Below are positions 1-8,580 of a DNA stretch of 64,000 bases, piece after piece; position 1 is the stretch's first letter; each line of letters begins with the position of its first letter. The stretch is from positions 434,001-498,000 of the forward strand of contig NZ_LOKW01000023.1 of the NCBI RefSeq assembly GCF_002211305.1, in the 5' to 3' direction. The position numbers and the translations under genes are program-made. The notes beneath the pieces are model-generated. The model ran no database searches. It was not told the DNA's origin and was given only the letters and a program-made list of their open reading frames with translations. The DNA comes from Rhizobium sp. R634. Lineage in GTDB: Bacteria > Pseudomonadota > Alphaproteobacteria > Rhizobiales > Rhizobiaceae.

Positions 1-1453
1 CCGCATCGACGACCGCCGAGATCCGTCCTTCGAACATGACCGCGACCCGGTGACACAGTCCAAGAAGTTCCGCGTTGTCGGCGGACACCACGATGACAGC
101 ACAGCCGTCTTTCGCAGCAGCCTGGATGAGGGTGTAGACCTCGGCCTTGGCACGCACGTCGACGCCACGCGTTGGCTCCTCAAGCATGAGCACCTTTGGC
201 TGGGTGAGCAGCCAGCGAGCAAGCATGACTTTTTGCTGGTTACCGCCGCTCAGCGATGTGATGTCGGCACCGGGGCCGTCGCATTTCACGCCGAGCTTGG
301 CGATGTAGCCGGAGGCAATCTCGCGCTCCTTTTTCGGCATCAACGTGATTTTGCCGAGCGTTCGAAGGTTGGCGATAGAGAGGTTCCAGCCGACATTGTG
401 TTGTGGAAAAATCCCCTCGGTTTTACGTTCGGCGGGCAAGAAGGCGACGTGTTGACGAATAGCGTCCGTCGGGTCCGAAATCGCCGCTTGCTTTCCGTCG
501 ATCAGAATCGAGCCGGTCTCATGCGGGATCTGCCCGAAGATTGCCCGCAGGAGCGCGCTCTTGCCTGATCCTTCGAGACCCGTGACGCCGAGGATTTCAC
601 CCTGGGCTACCGAGAAGGTGATGTCTTCGAAGACACCCCTTTTCGTCAAACCGCGAACGTCCAACGAGGGTTCGGACCTTGCCGGGACGCGGGGAGGAAA
701 CTGTTTTGCGAGAGAGCCGCCGATCATCGCACTGACGACCTTGTCTACGTCGAGCTCCGATACGGGCAGGTCTGCGACCGCGCTGCCATCGCGCAAGACC
801 ATCACGCGGCTGACGATGCCGAGGAGTTCCTGGATCCGGTGAGACACATATATGAGAGCTTTACCGGCCTGCTGAAGCTTCTTGATGATGGCGAACAGCT
901 GTTTGCGTTCGACCTCCTCGAGCGCTTCGGTCGGCTCGTCCATGATGATGATGTCGGCGTTGCTGCTAATGGCTTTGGCGATCTCGATCATCTGCCGATG
1001 CGAGAGGCTAAGCTCTCGAACTGGCCTGTCGAGAGGTACGTCGGCGCCTAACTCGCCCTTCAGGATACGCGAGGCGGCTGCCCGCATGGCCAAATGGTCA
1101 AGCGGTGATGCACTTGCACGCCCGTGGCGCAGCTCCCTGCCCGCGAATATATTTTCGGCGGCGTCAAAGTCCGGAAACAGGCTCAGCTCCTGGTAGATGA
1201 TCGCGATGCCGGCCCTGGACCCGTCTTTGGGATTGTTCAGATCGACCACCTTACCTCTGACAGCAATGGTGCCTTCGTCGCGTGCATATGCACCAGAGAG
1301 GATTTTCATGAGCGTCGACTTGCCTGCGCCGTTCTCACCGACCAGGCCGAGAACCTCGCCGGGATTGAGTACGAGCTCGATGCCATCAAGCGCCTTCGTG
1401 TTGCCGAAGCGTTTGGCAATGCCTTTCATCTCGAGCAGCGGAGCGTTTGTCAT
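1..1453 (-). CDS. Sugar ABC transporter ATP-binding protein (partial at window edge)
   Basis: This is a double-domain ATPase of the RbsA/XylG type that powers uptake of a sugar or sugar-like solute. About 484 codons are visible; only the last residues lie outside the window. Walker A (GENGAGKST, residues 39-47) and an unusual Walker B, IIIMDEPTEAL, are readable in the first domain. The second domain runs to the edge, where VAVMFEGRISAVVDA is still in frame. The start is the ATG at 1453, 59 bases after the stop of the binding-protein gene in the same operon. The permease is expected just beyond position 1. Family assignment is firm; the transported solute is unknown. Confidence 0.9.
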   Translation of the reverse strand, partial: MTNAPLLEMKGIAKRFGNTKALDGIELVLNPGEVLGLVGENGAGKSTLMKILSGAYARDEGTIAVRGKVVDLNNPKDGSRAGIAIIYQELSLFPDFDAAENIFAGRELRHGRASASPLDHLAMRAAASRILKGELGADVPLDRPVRELSLSHRQMIEIAKAISSNADIIIMDEPTEALEEVERKQLFAIIKKLQQAGKALIYVSHRIQELLGIVSRVMVLRDGSAVADLPVSELDVDKVVSAMIGGSLAKQFPPRVPARSEPSLDVRGLTKRGVFEDITFSVAQGEILGVTGLEGSGKSALLRAIFGQIPHETGSILIDGKQAAISDPTDAIRQHVAFLPAERKTEGIFPQHNVGWNLSIANLRTLGKITLMPKKEREIASGYIAKLGVKCDGPGADITSLSGGNQQKVMLARWLLTQPKVLMLEEPTRGVDVRAKAEVYTLIQAAAKDGCAVIVVSADNAELLGLCHRVAVMFEGRISAVVDA

Positions 1454-1475
1454 TCAGGTCGCCCTTTTTGAGTGG

Positions 1476-1500
1476 GCGGCCCCGCGCGAGGCGGGGCCGC
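1476..1500 (-). other. GC-rich intercistronic hairpin after binding-protein gene
   Basis: GCGGCCCCGC and GCGGGGCCGC form a perfect 10-bp stem around a 5-base loop, 12 bases after the stop of the binding-protein gene and before the ATPase gene. No T-run follows on the minus strand, so it is not a classical terminator. Such hairpins usually protect or partly attenuate the mRNA so that more binding protein than ATPase is made. The role here is inferred. Confidence 0.7.
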
Positions 1501-1512
1501 GTACTGTCACAT

Positions 1513-2583
1513 CTACTTCTGCTGGACGTAGACGTAGTCGTTCTGATCGAAGGTCTTGATGTTCTTCGCATCGTAGGTTTTGGGCGCCACGAAGATCTTC
1601 TTCGGCAGGGCGGTGCCCTTCATCACGAACTCATCCACCGCTCGAATGATGTTGCGACCTTCTTCCTTGGCCCCGGTGTCGACCGTTGCTGCAAAGTCGC
1701 CGGTGAGGATCGCGTCGTTGGCTTCCTTCATATTTTCGTAGCCGACGATTGCCACCTTGCCGTTCAGCCCCTTAGCCTTGAGAGCCTGCAGACCGCCAAG
1801 GGCCATCTCGTCGTAGAGCGCGACGAGAACTTCGATATCGGGGTTGGCGGTGAACATGTTTTCAGTCACCGACAGGCCTTGGGCACGCACCCAGCCAGCC
1901 GGCTGCTGAGCGACGATTTTGAAGTTGGGGTGCTTCGAGATGACCTCGTTGAAACCCTTCATGCGCTGGCTCGTATGCGGACCGGGCAGGCCCTCCAGGA
2001 TCCCGAGCTTGACTTCCTTGTCGCCATAGGTGTCAACCAGCCATTGCGCCTGCGCACGACCACCATCACTCTGGTCGTAGCCGATATCGCTGACATAATA
2101 TGGGTTGTCGGCGACGGGTGAATTGAAGAGGAAGATCGGAATGCCCGCCTCGGTGGCGCGCCGGATGGAGGGCAGCAACGCGCCTTCGTTGTATAAGGCA
2201 ACCGCGATCGCATCCACACCGTCGTTGATCCAGGCTTCCATGGTCCTGATCTGGTCGTCCGTGGCAGACTGGCTGCTCGGAGCTTGCACGAGAAGCTGGA
2301 TAGTGCCGTCGCCACCGCGCTTATCGATTTCTTCTTTCACGCCAGCCAGAACACGCTGATAGTAGGTGTCCATCGCCGTCGGCAGGAAGCCGACCTTGAG
2401 CGGGCGGTTATCCTTCTTAGCAGGTTTGACTTCCTGGCCTGTGGGCTTGATGTCCTTGTCCATCAAGATGCCAGGAAACACCTTCGAATAATCCAACTGC
2501 TGTGCAAGCGCTGGGCTGAAGGAAAGCGAAGCGGTGAGCCCGAGAGCAGCACCGAAGATTAACGTCCGTCTGAAAATTGTCAC
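1513..2583 (-). CDS. Periplasmic sugar-binding protein (ABC transporter)
   Basis: This is a periplasmic-binding-protein type I (ribose-binding/TorT-like) solute receptor for the ATPase downstream. I chose the GTG at 2583 because GGGAGG lies 7-8 bases upstream and because it puts a clean Sec signal peptide (about residues 1-27, ending SPALA) at the N-terminus. An upstream extension to 2736 is open but lacks these features. The mature part starts with a linker rich in Lys and Pro, then the fold typical of the family (VGFLPTAMDTYYQRVLAGV). It is the fourth gene of the operon after the dipeptidase and two cupins. The ligand cannot be read from sequence. Confidence 0.9.
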   Translation of the reverse strand: MTIFRRTLIFGAALGLTASLSFSPALAQQLDYSKVFPGILMDKDIKPTGQEVKPAKKDNRPLKVGFLPTAMDTYYQRVLAGVKEEIDKRGGDGTIQLLVQAPSSQSATDDQIRTMEAWINDGVDAIAVALYNEGALLPSIRRATEAGIPIFLFNSPVADNPYYVSDIGYDQSDGGRAQAQWLVDTYGDKEVKLGILEGLPGPHTSQRMKGFNEVISKHPNFKIVAQQPAGWVRAQGLSVTENMFTANPDIEVLVALYDEMALGGLQALKAKGLNGKVAIVGYENMKEANDAILTGDFAATVDTGAKEEGRNIIRAVDEFVMKGTALPKKIFVAPKTYDAKNIKTFDQNDYVYVQQK

Positions 2584-2675
2584 ATGATCCTCCCTGGTCG
2601 TGACAAGACAAAGTTTTCCCAACCGCGGAACGGGTCCGCGGCGAAGCTTAGCAATCTGAGATTCAAATCTTCGGC

Positions 2676-3080
2676 TTACAGTCCCGGTGCGATCGTGAAG
2701 ACCATCCGGATCGGGTTGGAGCCGTAGTTTAGGCACTGGTAGCTGATGCCGCCGGGCAGGAAGAAAGACTCGCCGTCACGGATGTGAAAGGTTTCGTCGG
2801 TATCCGCCAAATAGAAGGTTGCGGGGCCTTGCAGAACGTAGAAGACTGCGTCCCCTCCATGGCTGTCGGGTTCGCTCGCGCGCGGTCCAACGCCACCCAC
2901 AGGGATAGTCAGCTCTCCGACGTGCATGTAATCGTTGCTGACGCAGAACTGGATGAGAATGGGATGATCGCGGCCGGAGACGATGTTCAGACGATCGCTT
3001 TTTGCGACCTTCACCAGGTCGCCCCTCTTGCGCGCCTGAGCGCCGTCTACTGGATAGGCTCCGAGTTTCTCAAGGCTCAT
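2676..3080 (-). CDS. Small cupin protein with incomplete metal site
   Basis: A single-domain cupin of about 134 residues. The first cupin motif keeps one His (H74) but has Ala at the usual Glu position (GGDAVFYVLQG, residue 78). The second motif has Tyr where the metal His normally sits (LPGGISYQCLNY). It therefore probably does not bind metal like its neighbour. The start is the ATG at 3080, which shares a base with the stop of the upstream cupin (TGATG); a GTG at 3083 is also possible. The tight coupling suggests the two cupins act together, perhaps as a heteromer. Substrate and reaction are unknown. Confidence 0.8.
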   Translation of the reverse strand: MSLEKLGAYPVDGAQARKRGDLVKVAKSDRLNIVSGRDHPILIQFCVSNDYMHVGELTIPVGGVGPRASEPDSHGGDAVFYVLQGPATFYLADTDETFHIRDGESFFLPGGISYQCLNYGSNPIRMVFTIAPGL

Positions 3081-3547
3081 CACGCTCTCCCTTCGTGCTT
3101 ATAGAGGCGCGTCGGCCCGTCATAGCCGGTCGGAGGGCCATTCTCGTCCCAGATACGCGGTGCGATGCAAAACAGGATAACTGCAGCCTTGTCGCTGAAG
3201 TTATAGCCGCGATGCGGAGCGCCCTTGGGGATAAGCACCGCGTCACCGGGTCCGAGTTCCTCTGTCTGCCCGGTTTCGGGGTTTAGGAGATGCACAACAC
3301 CTTCGAGGACATAGTACACCTCGTCACCCGCGTGAATGTCGGCCGGGTCGAAGTTGCTTCCCGGCGCGAGCTGATAGATGCCAGTGGTCTGCTGGTCCGT
3401 GCTGGCGAGCAGGTAGTTGAGGTCGCTCGAGTACGGCTTCGTCCCCGTATAGATGAACATCTTGTAGCTACCGCGCGTCAGATGGACCGGCTTCTTTTCG
3501 CTGGGCGGATGTGGAAAATTGCCGAAGTAGCTTGGCAGTTTTGGCAT
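3080..3547 (-). CDS. Small cupin protein with intact metal-site residues
   Basis: A 155-residue single-domain cupin. The first motif (IHAGDEVYYVLEG) supplies H72 and E76. The second motif (GDAVLIPKGAPHRGYNF) supplies H112 and N116, so a metal site is plausible. It starts 9 bases after the dipeptidase stop and overlaps the next cupin by one base, within a dipeptidase, cupin, cupin, binding protein, ATPase operon. In catabolic operons such cupins are often sugar-acid isomerases, lyases or ligand sensors; which applies here cannot be told. Family call is firm, function is not. Confidence 0.85.
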   Translation of the reverse strand: MPKLPSYFGNFPHPPSEKKPVHLTRGSYKMFIYTGTKPYSSDLNYLLASTDQQTTGIYQLAPGSNFDPADIHAGDEVYYVLEGVVHLLNPETGQTEELGPGDAVLIPKGAPHRGYNFSDKAAVILFCIAPRIWDENGPPTGYDGPTRLYKHEGRA

Positions 3548-3556
3548 TTTAGTACC

Positions 3557-5059
3557 TTAGGTCCGGAGTTCGCGGAGCAGCGACTTGAGAAGCCGCCAGG
3601 TCGGATCGACTGTCGTGTGGTTGAGGCGCTCGCGCGTGGTGTGGACGTCGAACGCTTCCGGTCCGATCGACAGCATGTCAATGTCAGGAACCTTCTTTCG
3701 AAAAAGGCCGAGCTCGAGACTGGAGTGAGAGACTTCCACATGTGGCTGCTCGCCGAACTCGCGCTCGTAAGCGGCTTTGGCGGCGTTGAGCATTCGCGAA
3801 TGAGGATTGTATGGCCATTCCGGGCAATCCGCGAATGTCTCCACGCTCGTGCCGTTGCCGATGAGTTCTGACAGCTGCCGGATTTTGTCGACGATGTTGT
3901 AGCGACGGGAGCTGACGGCGCTTGGGACCGTATTGACGATTTCGATGGCCTCTTCATCGCTTGAAAGCAATGCCACGGTGTTGGAGCTCTCGACGAGGCC
4001 CTCGACCTGAAGGCTTTTGCTCTGGACGCCGTTGGGAAGTAGGTTCAGGGTATCGACCAGCGCCCGGGCGGACTGAGCCGAGAAGACTTCAGTAATCGGC
4101 CTCCCTGACTCGCTGACTGTGACCTTGAGGTTGGGATCGCTTGCTTTGTACTCAAGCGCAATCGAAGCCGCTTCCGCTTCAATTCTCTGTCTGAGATCGA
4201 CAATCCGCGAGGCATCGATCGAAATGAGCGCCTCCGCCTCACCCGGGATAACGTAACGGTTCACGCCACCCTTGACTTCGGCTACGCTGGCCCCAGCATC
4301 CCGGATGGCAATCCGGAGCAGCCGTCCGAGCTGGACGATCGCGTTAGCGCGTTCAAGATGGATGTCGAATTCGGAATGACCGCTGCTCAGGCCGGAGATC
4401 CGCAGCGAAAGGGCGGCCTGCCCCGAAACGCGCGGTTCCCACTGAACCGGAATGTTGAAGCGCACTGAAATATCGCCAGCGCAGCCTGCGAAAAGCGACT
4501 TGGGATCGTGCCAGTTCATGTCGAGAAGGCGCTTACCGCTAAGCTTTGTGCCGTCGAAGTGTTGTGCGCCGCCCTTGCCGACTTCTTCTTGAACCGTCAG
4601 GACCACTTCAAGCGGCGGATGCGGGATATCGTCGGATGCCAGCAACGACATTGCGAAAGCCACACCAACGGTGTTGTCCGCCCCAAGGGTTGTCCCCGTC
4701 CCATGGATGAAATCGCCGATAACCTGAAGTTTGATGCCTTCGTTCTCAAAGTCGTGGTCAACACCCTCGTCGCTCTCGCAGACGATGTCGGTATGCCCGT
4801 GAAGAATGACGGTCGGCGAGTTTTCGTAGCCGGGTGTGCCGGGCTTCTTGATGAGGAGATTGTAGATCTCGTCTTGGTAAACCTCTAAGCCGCGTGCCCG
4901 GGCAAAATCGGCGATGTGATCGCTGACCTGCTTCTCGTTGTAAGAACCGCGCGGGATCGCACTTAGCTCTTCGAAAAAGCCAAAGAAGATCGCCGGTTCG
5001 AGACCAGCAAGAATAGAATTGTCGCGTTTATCTACAGTTTTTCCAGCGGGGAAACTCAT
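3557..5059 (-). CDS. pepD: Aminoacyl-histidine dipeptidase (PepD-like, M20 family)
   Basis: A 500-residue M20 metallopeptidase of the cytosolic beta-Ala-His dipeptidase group, the usual length for PepD. Visible site residues are HGHTDIV (H89, D91), LGADNTVG (D128) and VQEEVGKGG (E158/E159). No signal peptide is seen, so it acts in the cytoplasm. It is the first gene of the operon, with a good ribosome site (GGAGG) before the ATG. Linkage to a sugar-type transporter and cupins is odd for a dipeptidase and suggests that the imported compound carries an amide or amino-acid moiety. That last point is inference. Confidence 0.88.
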   Translation of the reverse strand: MSFPAGKTVDKRDNSILAGLEPAIFFGFFEELSAIPRGSYNEKQVSDHIADFARARGLEVYQDEIYNLLIKKPGTPGYENSPTVILHGHTDIVCESDEGVDHDFENEGIKLQVIGDFIHGTGTTLGADNTVGVAFAMSLLASDDIPHPPLEVVLTVQEEVGKGGAQHFDGTKLSGKRLLDMNWHDPKSLFAGCAGDISVRFNIPVQWEPRVSGQAALSLRISGLSSGHSEFDIHLERANAIVQLGRLLRIAIRDAGASVAEVKGGVNRYVIPGEAEALISIDASRIVDLRQRIEAEAASIALEYKASDPNLKVTVSESGRPITEVFSAQSARALVDTLNLLPNGVQSKSLQVEGLVESSNTVALLSSDEEAIEIVNTVPSAVSSRRYNIVDKIRQLSELIGNGTSVETFADCPEWPYNPHSRMLNAAKAAYEREFGEQPHVEVSHSSLELGLFRKKVPDIDMLSIGPEAFDVHTTRERLNHTTVDPTWRLLKSLLRELRT

Positions 5060-5374
5060 TCGGCCCTCCTCCTAATACGGCATCTGCGCAATACTTCTTC
5101 CCTCGCCGAACATAGTCCGGCGACCTCGTAAACCGTATTGCATCTCATCTTACGCGCTAAGGCGATCCAGGTTCAGATGCCCTCCACGCATCGAACCATC
5201 TCTGCTTTCAGCTCCTATTTCAAACGCAATATTTCATAAAATAGATGAGCTTTTTTCATCCGACTTCGTTATGGTATAAGCTAACGCATCCATTGAAGCG
5301 CAGGCCGAGACCTCCACGAGTTTCGGATACCATGTAGGCATCTGCGTAATTCGGAGCTGGCTCGCGAGATCCCT
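5060..5374 (-). other. Non-coding region upstream of the pepD operon
   Basis: These 315 bases separate the LysR stop from the pepD start, both on the minus strand. The region must hold the pepD operon promoter. I see AT-rich sequence around 5221-5280 but no promoter elements I can assign. It contains an imperfect 14-base direct repeat (listed separately). No coding sequence is supported. Confidence 0.5.
5079..5350. repeat. Imperfect 14-bp direct repeat pair (5079-5092 and 5337-5350)
   Basis: GGCATCTGCGCAAT at 5079-5092 and GGCATCTGCGTAAT at 5337-5350 match at 13 of 14 positions in the same orientation. The first lies just upstream of the pepD ribosome site, the second just past the LysR stop. 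They could be regulator sites or the scar of a rearrangement; neither is proven. Confidence 0.4.
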
Positions 5375-6280
5375 TCAATCGTCCGGAAGCGGCGCCTTAA
5401 GGTGGTCGAGAAACGTCCGGAGCGCGGACGGCACCTGTCGGTGCGAAACGTAGTATGCATGAAAACCCGGCCCAGTAGACGACCAGTCCGGCAGCACCAC
5501 TTCGAGCAGACCAGCCGCCAGTTTGTCCTCGACGCGTGCGCGCAGGCAGTAAAAGAGACCGCCCCCCTCCTGCGCCATGCGGATGGACAGTTCTGAATCC
5601 CCGAGCGTGAGCAGTCCAGGGACGTCTAGGGTAACCATGCGGTCTCCGTCGCCAAGCTCCCATTTGCAGACGTGGTCTGTACCGGTTCGGATCCGGATGC
5701 ACTCGTGCGTCAAGAGATCTTCCGGCCGCTCCGGCCGCCCTCGTTCGTTGAGATAGGTTGGAGAGCCGACGACGATCCATTCAAGTTCGGCAGTCAGACG
5801 CGACGCGATCATCCCCTCGGGAACTGTTCCTCCATAGCGGATGCCCGCGTCGAAACCTTCGGCGACCATATCGATAAAGCGATCCTCGACGCTGACTTCG
5901 ATCTCGACATCTGGGTAGTTGCTGCGAAAACTGTGCAGTCGAGGAGCGATCAACAGCTCGGCGGCGTCACGCAGCGTGGTCACTCTCACCCTGCCCGTAG
6001 GACCGCTCCTGAAACTGTCCAGGAGATCCATCGCAGCCTGGATGCCGAGGAAACGGGGCTCTAGTTCGGCAAGCAGTACTTCGCCGGCGGCGGTGAGACT
6101 GATGCTCCTGCTTGTCCGATGAAACAGACGGACGCCGAGACGGGCCTCCAAACCCCTGATCGAGTGGCTGAGAGCGGAGCCGGAAACGCCGCGAAGCGCG
6201 GCCGCCTTTCGGAACCCCCCCGCCCTCGCGATCGCGACGAAAGTTTCAAGGTCGGCCAGATCGGCCCGCGTGGATAGCAT
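5375..6280 (-). CDS. LysR-family transcriptional regulator
   Basis: A 301-residue LysR regulator. The N-terminal winged helix-turn-helix (about residues 8-65) contains FRKAAALRGVSGSALSHSI and is followed by LFHRTSRSISLTAAG, both typical. The substrate-binding domain of the LysR class follows (about residues 90-295). It is transcribed in the same direction as the pepD operon, 315 bases upstream of it, rather than divergently. Its target could be the pepD operon, the SDR genes upstream or itself; the sequence does not decide. Confidence 0.9.
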   Translation of the reverse strand: MLSTRADLADLETFVAIARAGGFRKAAALRGVSGSALSHSIRGLEARLGVRLFHRTSRSISLTAAGEVLLAELEPRFLGIQAAMDLLDSFRSGPTGRVRVTTLRDAAELLIAPRLHSFRSNYPDVEIEVSVEDRFIDMVAEGFDAGIRYGGTVPEGMIASRLTAELEWIVVGSPTYLNERGRPERPEDLLTHECIRIRTGTDHVCKWELGDGDRMVTLDVPGLLTLGDSELSIRMAQEGGGLFYCLRARVEDKLAAGLLEVVLPDWSSTGPGFHAYYVSHRQVPSALRTFLDHLKAPLPDD

Positions 6281-6628
6281 GAGTTATGGATACTCCCACT
6301 TCGACTGAATAAGATCGTCCTGGCCGATGCCGACCTTGCTTCAGACGGCTGGCGTCTTCAATCCTTATTCAACCAACCTGGCTTTGGTATGTGATGACCA
6401 CGGAAGCAGTCAAAAATTTGACATTAGTTGATCCATGTCGGATCCGGGGAGCTACGACGGGAGAGGGGCCGGGTCGCTGAATAGCACCTCCGGGATTAGA
6501 TCGTCATGCAATGAAGATCATCTTGTCCACAGCCACGAGAGACGGCACCGGTTGGAACGGGATACCACCTCCGCGCGGGCGGCCTGACAGTCCCGGAGGT
6601 TCAAGTTCTGAGCTTTCGAAAACGCCGG
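6281..6628 (-). other. Non-coding region upstream of the LysR gene
   Basis: These 348 bases lie between the SDR stop at 6629 and the LysR start at 6280, both genes being on the minus strand. They must contain the LysR promoter. An 8-bp inverted repeat, TGAATAAG (6306-6313) and CTTATTCA (6364-6371), could be a regulator site. I see no supported coding sequence and no clear terminator. Confidence 0.4.
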
Positions 6629-7372
6629 CTACCAGTCCTGCCGGGTTGGATGGACGACAATGTCGTTGATCGTGATCTCTGGGGGCTGATCTAGGGCATA
6701 GACCACGGCTTCAGCCACCGACGACGGCGGAATACCTTGCTTGTTGAGCTCTCCGGCGATCTTTCTGCCCGACTCGTCATGAACCTTGTCGGCCCAGCCG
6801 GTATCGATCACGCCAGGGCTGATCATAGACACCTGGATCCCACTTCCCACGCCCACCTCCTTTCTGAGGCTTTCGGTGATACCGCGTATGAAGAACTTCG
6901 TGGCTCCATAAACGCCTGCCGCCTCGCCGACATGAACGCCGGCGATAGAGCCCATATTCAGGATGCGGCCGGACCGGCGCTCCAACATCGACGGCAGCAC
7001 GGCGGCAATCGCATGTAGATAGCCACGCAGGTTGGTATCGATCATCTTGTTCCAATCGCCGACCGCGGCATCCTTCCAATAGGAAAAGAGCATGAGGCCC
7101 GCATTGTTGACCAATATATCGACCGGGCCGTACGTCGTCGTGGCGAACGGGACGAGGGCCTTGGTACTCTCAAAATCCGTGGCATCGGCAACCTTGTAGC
7201 TGGCAATACCTCCGGAACCGGCGATGTCTTCGACAATCTGACTGAGGCGTTCCTCATTGCGGCCGGCAAGGACGACGCGCGCACCTTTTTCCGCCAATCC
7301 TTTGGCGGTCGCTGCTCCAATGCCCGAGGAAGCTCCCGTGACGATTGCGACCTTGTCTTTCAGATGTGCCAT
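6629..7372 (-). CDS. Short-chain dehydrogenase/reductase (SDR)
   Basis: A classical SDR of 247 residues. The NAD(P) motif TGASSGIG is near residue 13, NNAG follows at about 88-91, and the catalytic YGATK is present with an upstream Ser. The start is the ATG at 7372, since AAGGAG lies 6 bases upstream; a GTG at 7387 would put that site inside the gene. It follows another SDR by 11 bases, so the two form an operon. The closest described group is the clavaldehyde dehydrogenase/YdfG-like oxidoreductases of broad alcohol and carbonyl specificity. The substrate is unknown. Confidence 0.88.
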   Translation of the reverse strand: MAHLKDKVAIVTGASSGIGAATAKGLAEKGARVVLAGRNEERLSQIVEDIAGSGGIASYKVADATDFESTKALVPFATTTYGPVDILVNNAGLMLFSYWKDAAVGDWNKMIDTNLRGYLHAIAAVLPSMLERRSGRILNMGSIAGVHVGEAAGVYGATKFFIRGITESLRKEVGVGSGIQVSMISPGVIDTGWADKVHDESGRKIAGELNKQGIPPSSVAEAVVYALDQPPEITINDIVVHPTRQDW

Positions 7373-7383
7373 GATGTGCTCCT

Positions 7384-8166
7384 TCACTGCGGTTGGGTCA
7401 GTTCGGCTTGCCGGGCGGCTTTAACAGGCTCCGGGGTTGTCCGGTTTTCCAACACCTGCCGCTTGGTATTCTGGTCTCCGCCGACGACATGGTCGATGTC
7501 GTTCATGAGGGCCTCGAAGCCCTGCTTGGCGACGAGCGTCTTGTCGTTTTTCTGCTGGCCACCGAGCTTCGTATCGCCCATCCCAGCGTTCGCGTGGAAG
7601 TCGCTGTTGGTGGCGCCCGGAAGGAGTGCCGTCACCGTGACCCCGGTCGAGCGCAACTCCTCGCGCAGAGATTCCGCGAACATGTAACCGAATGCCTTCG
7701 ACGGGCCGTAGACGGTTTCGTATGGCGTGGGCAGGGTCGCCGAAACCGAGGATGTGATGAGGATCCTGCCGCGGCCGTTCTTGACCATATGTTGGACGAC
7801 GCGTTTGGCCATATGGACGGTCCCAGTGACATTGATTCTAAGCAGGCGAAACTCATCCTCGAGATCGTTATCGACGAAGGCGCCGCCGATACCGATACCA
7901 ACGTTCAGAGCCGCGGCTTCCAGTGGGCGCCCCAGCCCCTGCGTGAAAGTCCAGAAACCCTCAACGCCATCGTATGTCGAGGCATCCGCTTTGAACGGAT
8001 ACGCTTCGGCGTCAAGGCTTCGTAGCGCATCGGCGGCCTCGTTTACCTTGTCGCTTGAGCCTGAAATAGCAACGTCAAATCCATTCTTGGCGAATTGTTT
8101 GGCAAGCTCGAAGCCTATTCCAGATGAGCCGCCCGTGACCATTGCGAGTGGTTTATTACCAGTCAT
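7384..8166 (-). CDS. Short-chain dehydrogenase/reductase (SDR)
   Basis: An SDR of 260 residues with TGGSSGIG at the N-terminus, a Ser (SSVSATLPTP) and the catalytic YGPSK motif. The usual NNAG is replaced by LNVGIGIGG, as in some DltE-like SDRs. The C-terminal tail after residue 220 is charged and probably flexible. It is the first gene of a two-SDR operon and lies divergent from a third SDR gene across 414 bases. The substrate is unknown. Confidence 0.87.
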   Translation of the reverse strand: MTGNKPLAMVTGGSSGIGFELAKQFAKNGFDVAISGSSDKVNEAADALRSLDAEAYPFKADASTYDGVEGFWTFTQGLGRPLEAAALNVGIGIGGAFVDNDLEDEFRLLRINVTGTVHMAKRVVQHMVKNGRGRILITSSVSATLPTPYETVYGPSKAFGYMFAESLREELRSTGVTVTALLPGATNSDFHANAGMGDTKLGGQQKNDKTLVAKQGFEALMNDIDHVVGGDQNTKRQVLENRTTPEPVKAARQAELTQPQ

Positions 8167-8580
8167 GATTTCACTCCTTTGGTTTTATCAGCACCACGAT
8201 CGCCTCGAGGCGCTGGTGACCTAATGCCCGTGGAGCCGGTTGGTTACATGAGCAAAATCGATCGGGGCGGTGAGCAAAAATCAACCACCGATCTGGCAGA
8301 TACCAGGAGTGAGGGACCTTTTGGTCGCGTTCGCAGCCAAATTGACGAGGCATTCCCGACGTCACGAAGGCACCCAAGAGTGAACACCCCTCATCGGTGC
8401 GTGCGATCCAGCTCACTTCAAGTGGTCGGCGGAGTGGCCTATGTTGTTAGGAGGATGAGCTGTCGTTCGCAGCCAGCAGATATGGTCCGACCACACAAGC
8501 GCCCGCGTAGCGCTGGTGCCTTCGGCCGAGAAAATCCACCGCGACGGCGTGTCCGGCACACCTTCCAGCGGTGACGTCCA
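8167..8580. other. Divergent intergenic region between SDR genes
   Basis: These 414 bases separate two divergently oriented SDR genes and must hold promoters for both. Open frames inside are short, lack ribosome sites and do not resemble protein families I know. I could not assign a promoter or operator with confidence. Confidence 0.4.

Noticed and set aside
1476..1500. Hairpin as a transcription terminator
   Set aside because: There is no T-run and the downstream ATPase gene must be transcribed with the binding-protein gene.
5273..5280. Single GGTATAAG as a sixth GntR half-site
   Set aside because: It is a lone half-site without a partner and lies in another operon, so chance occurrence is likely.
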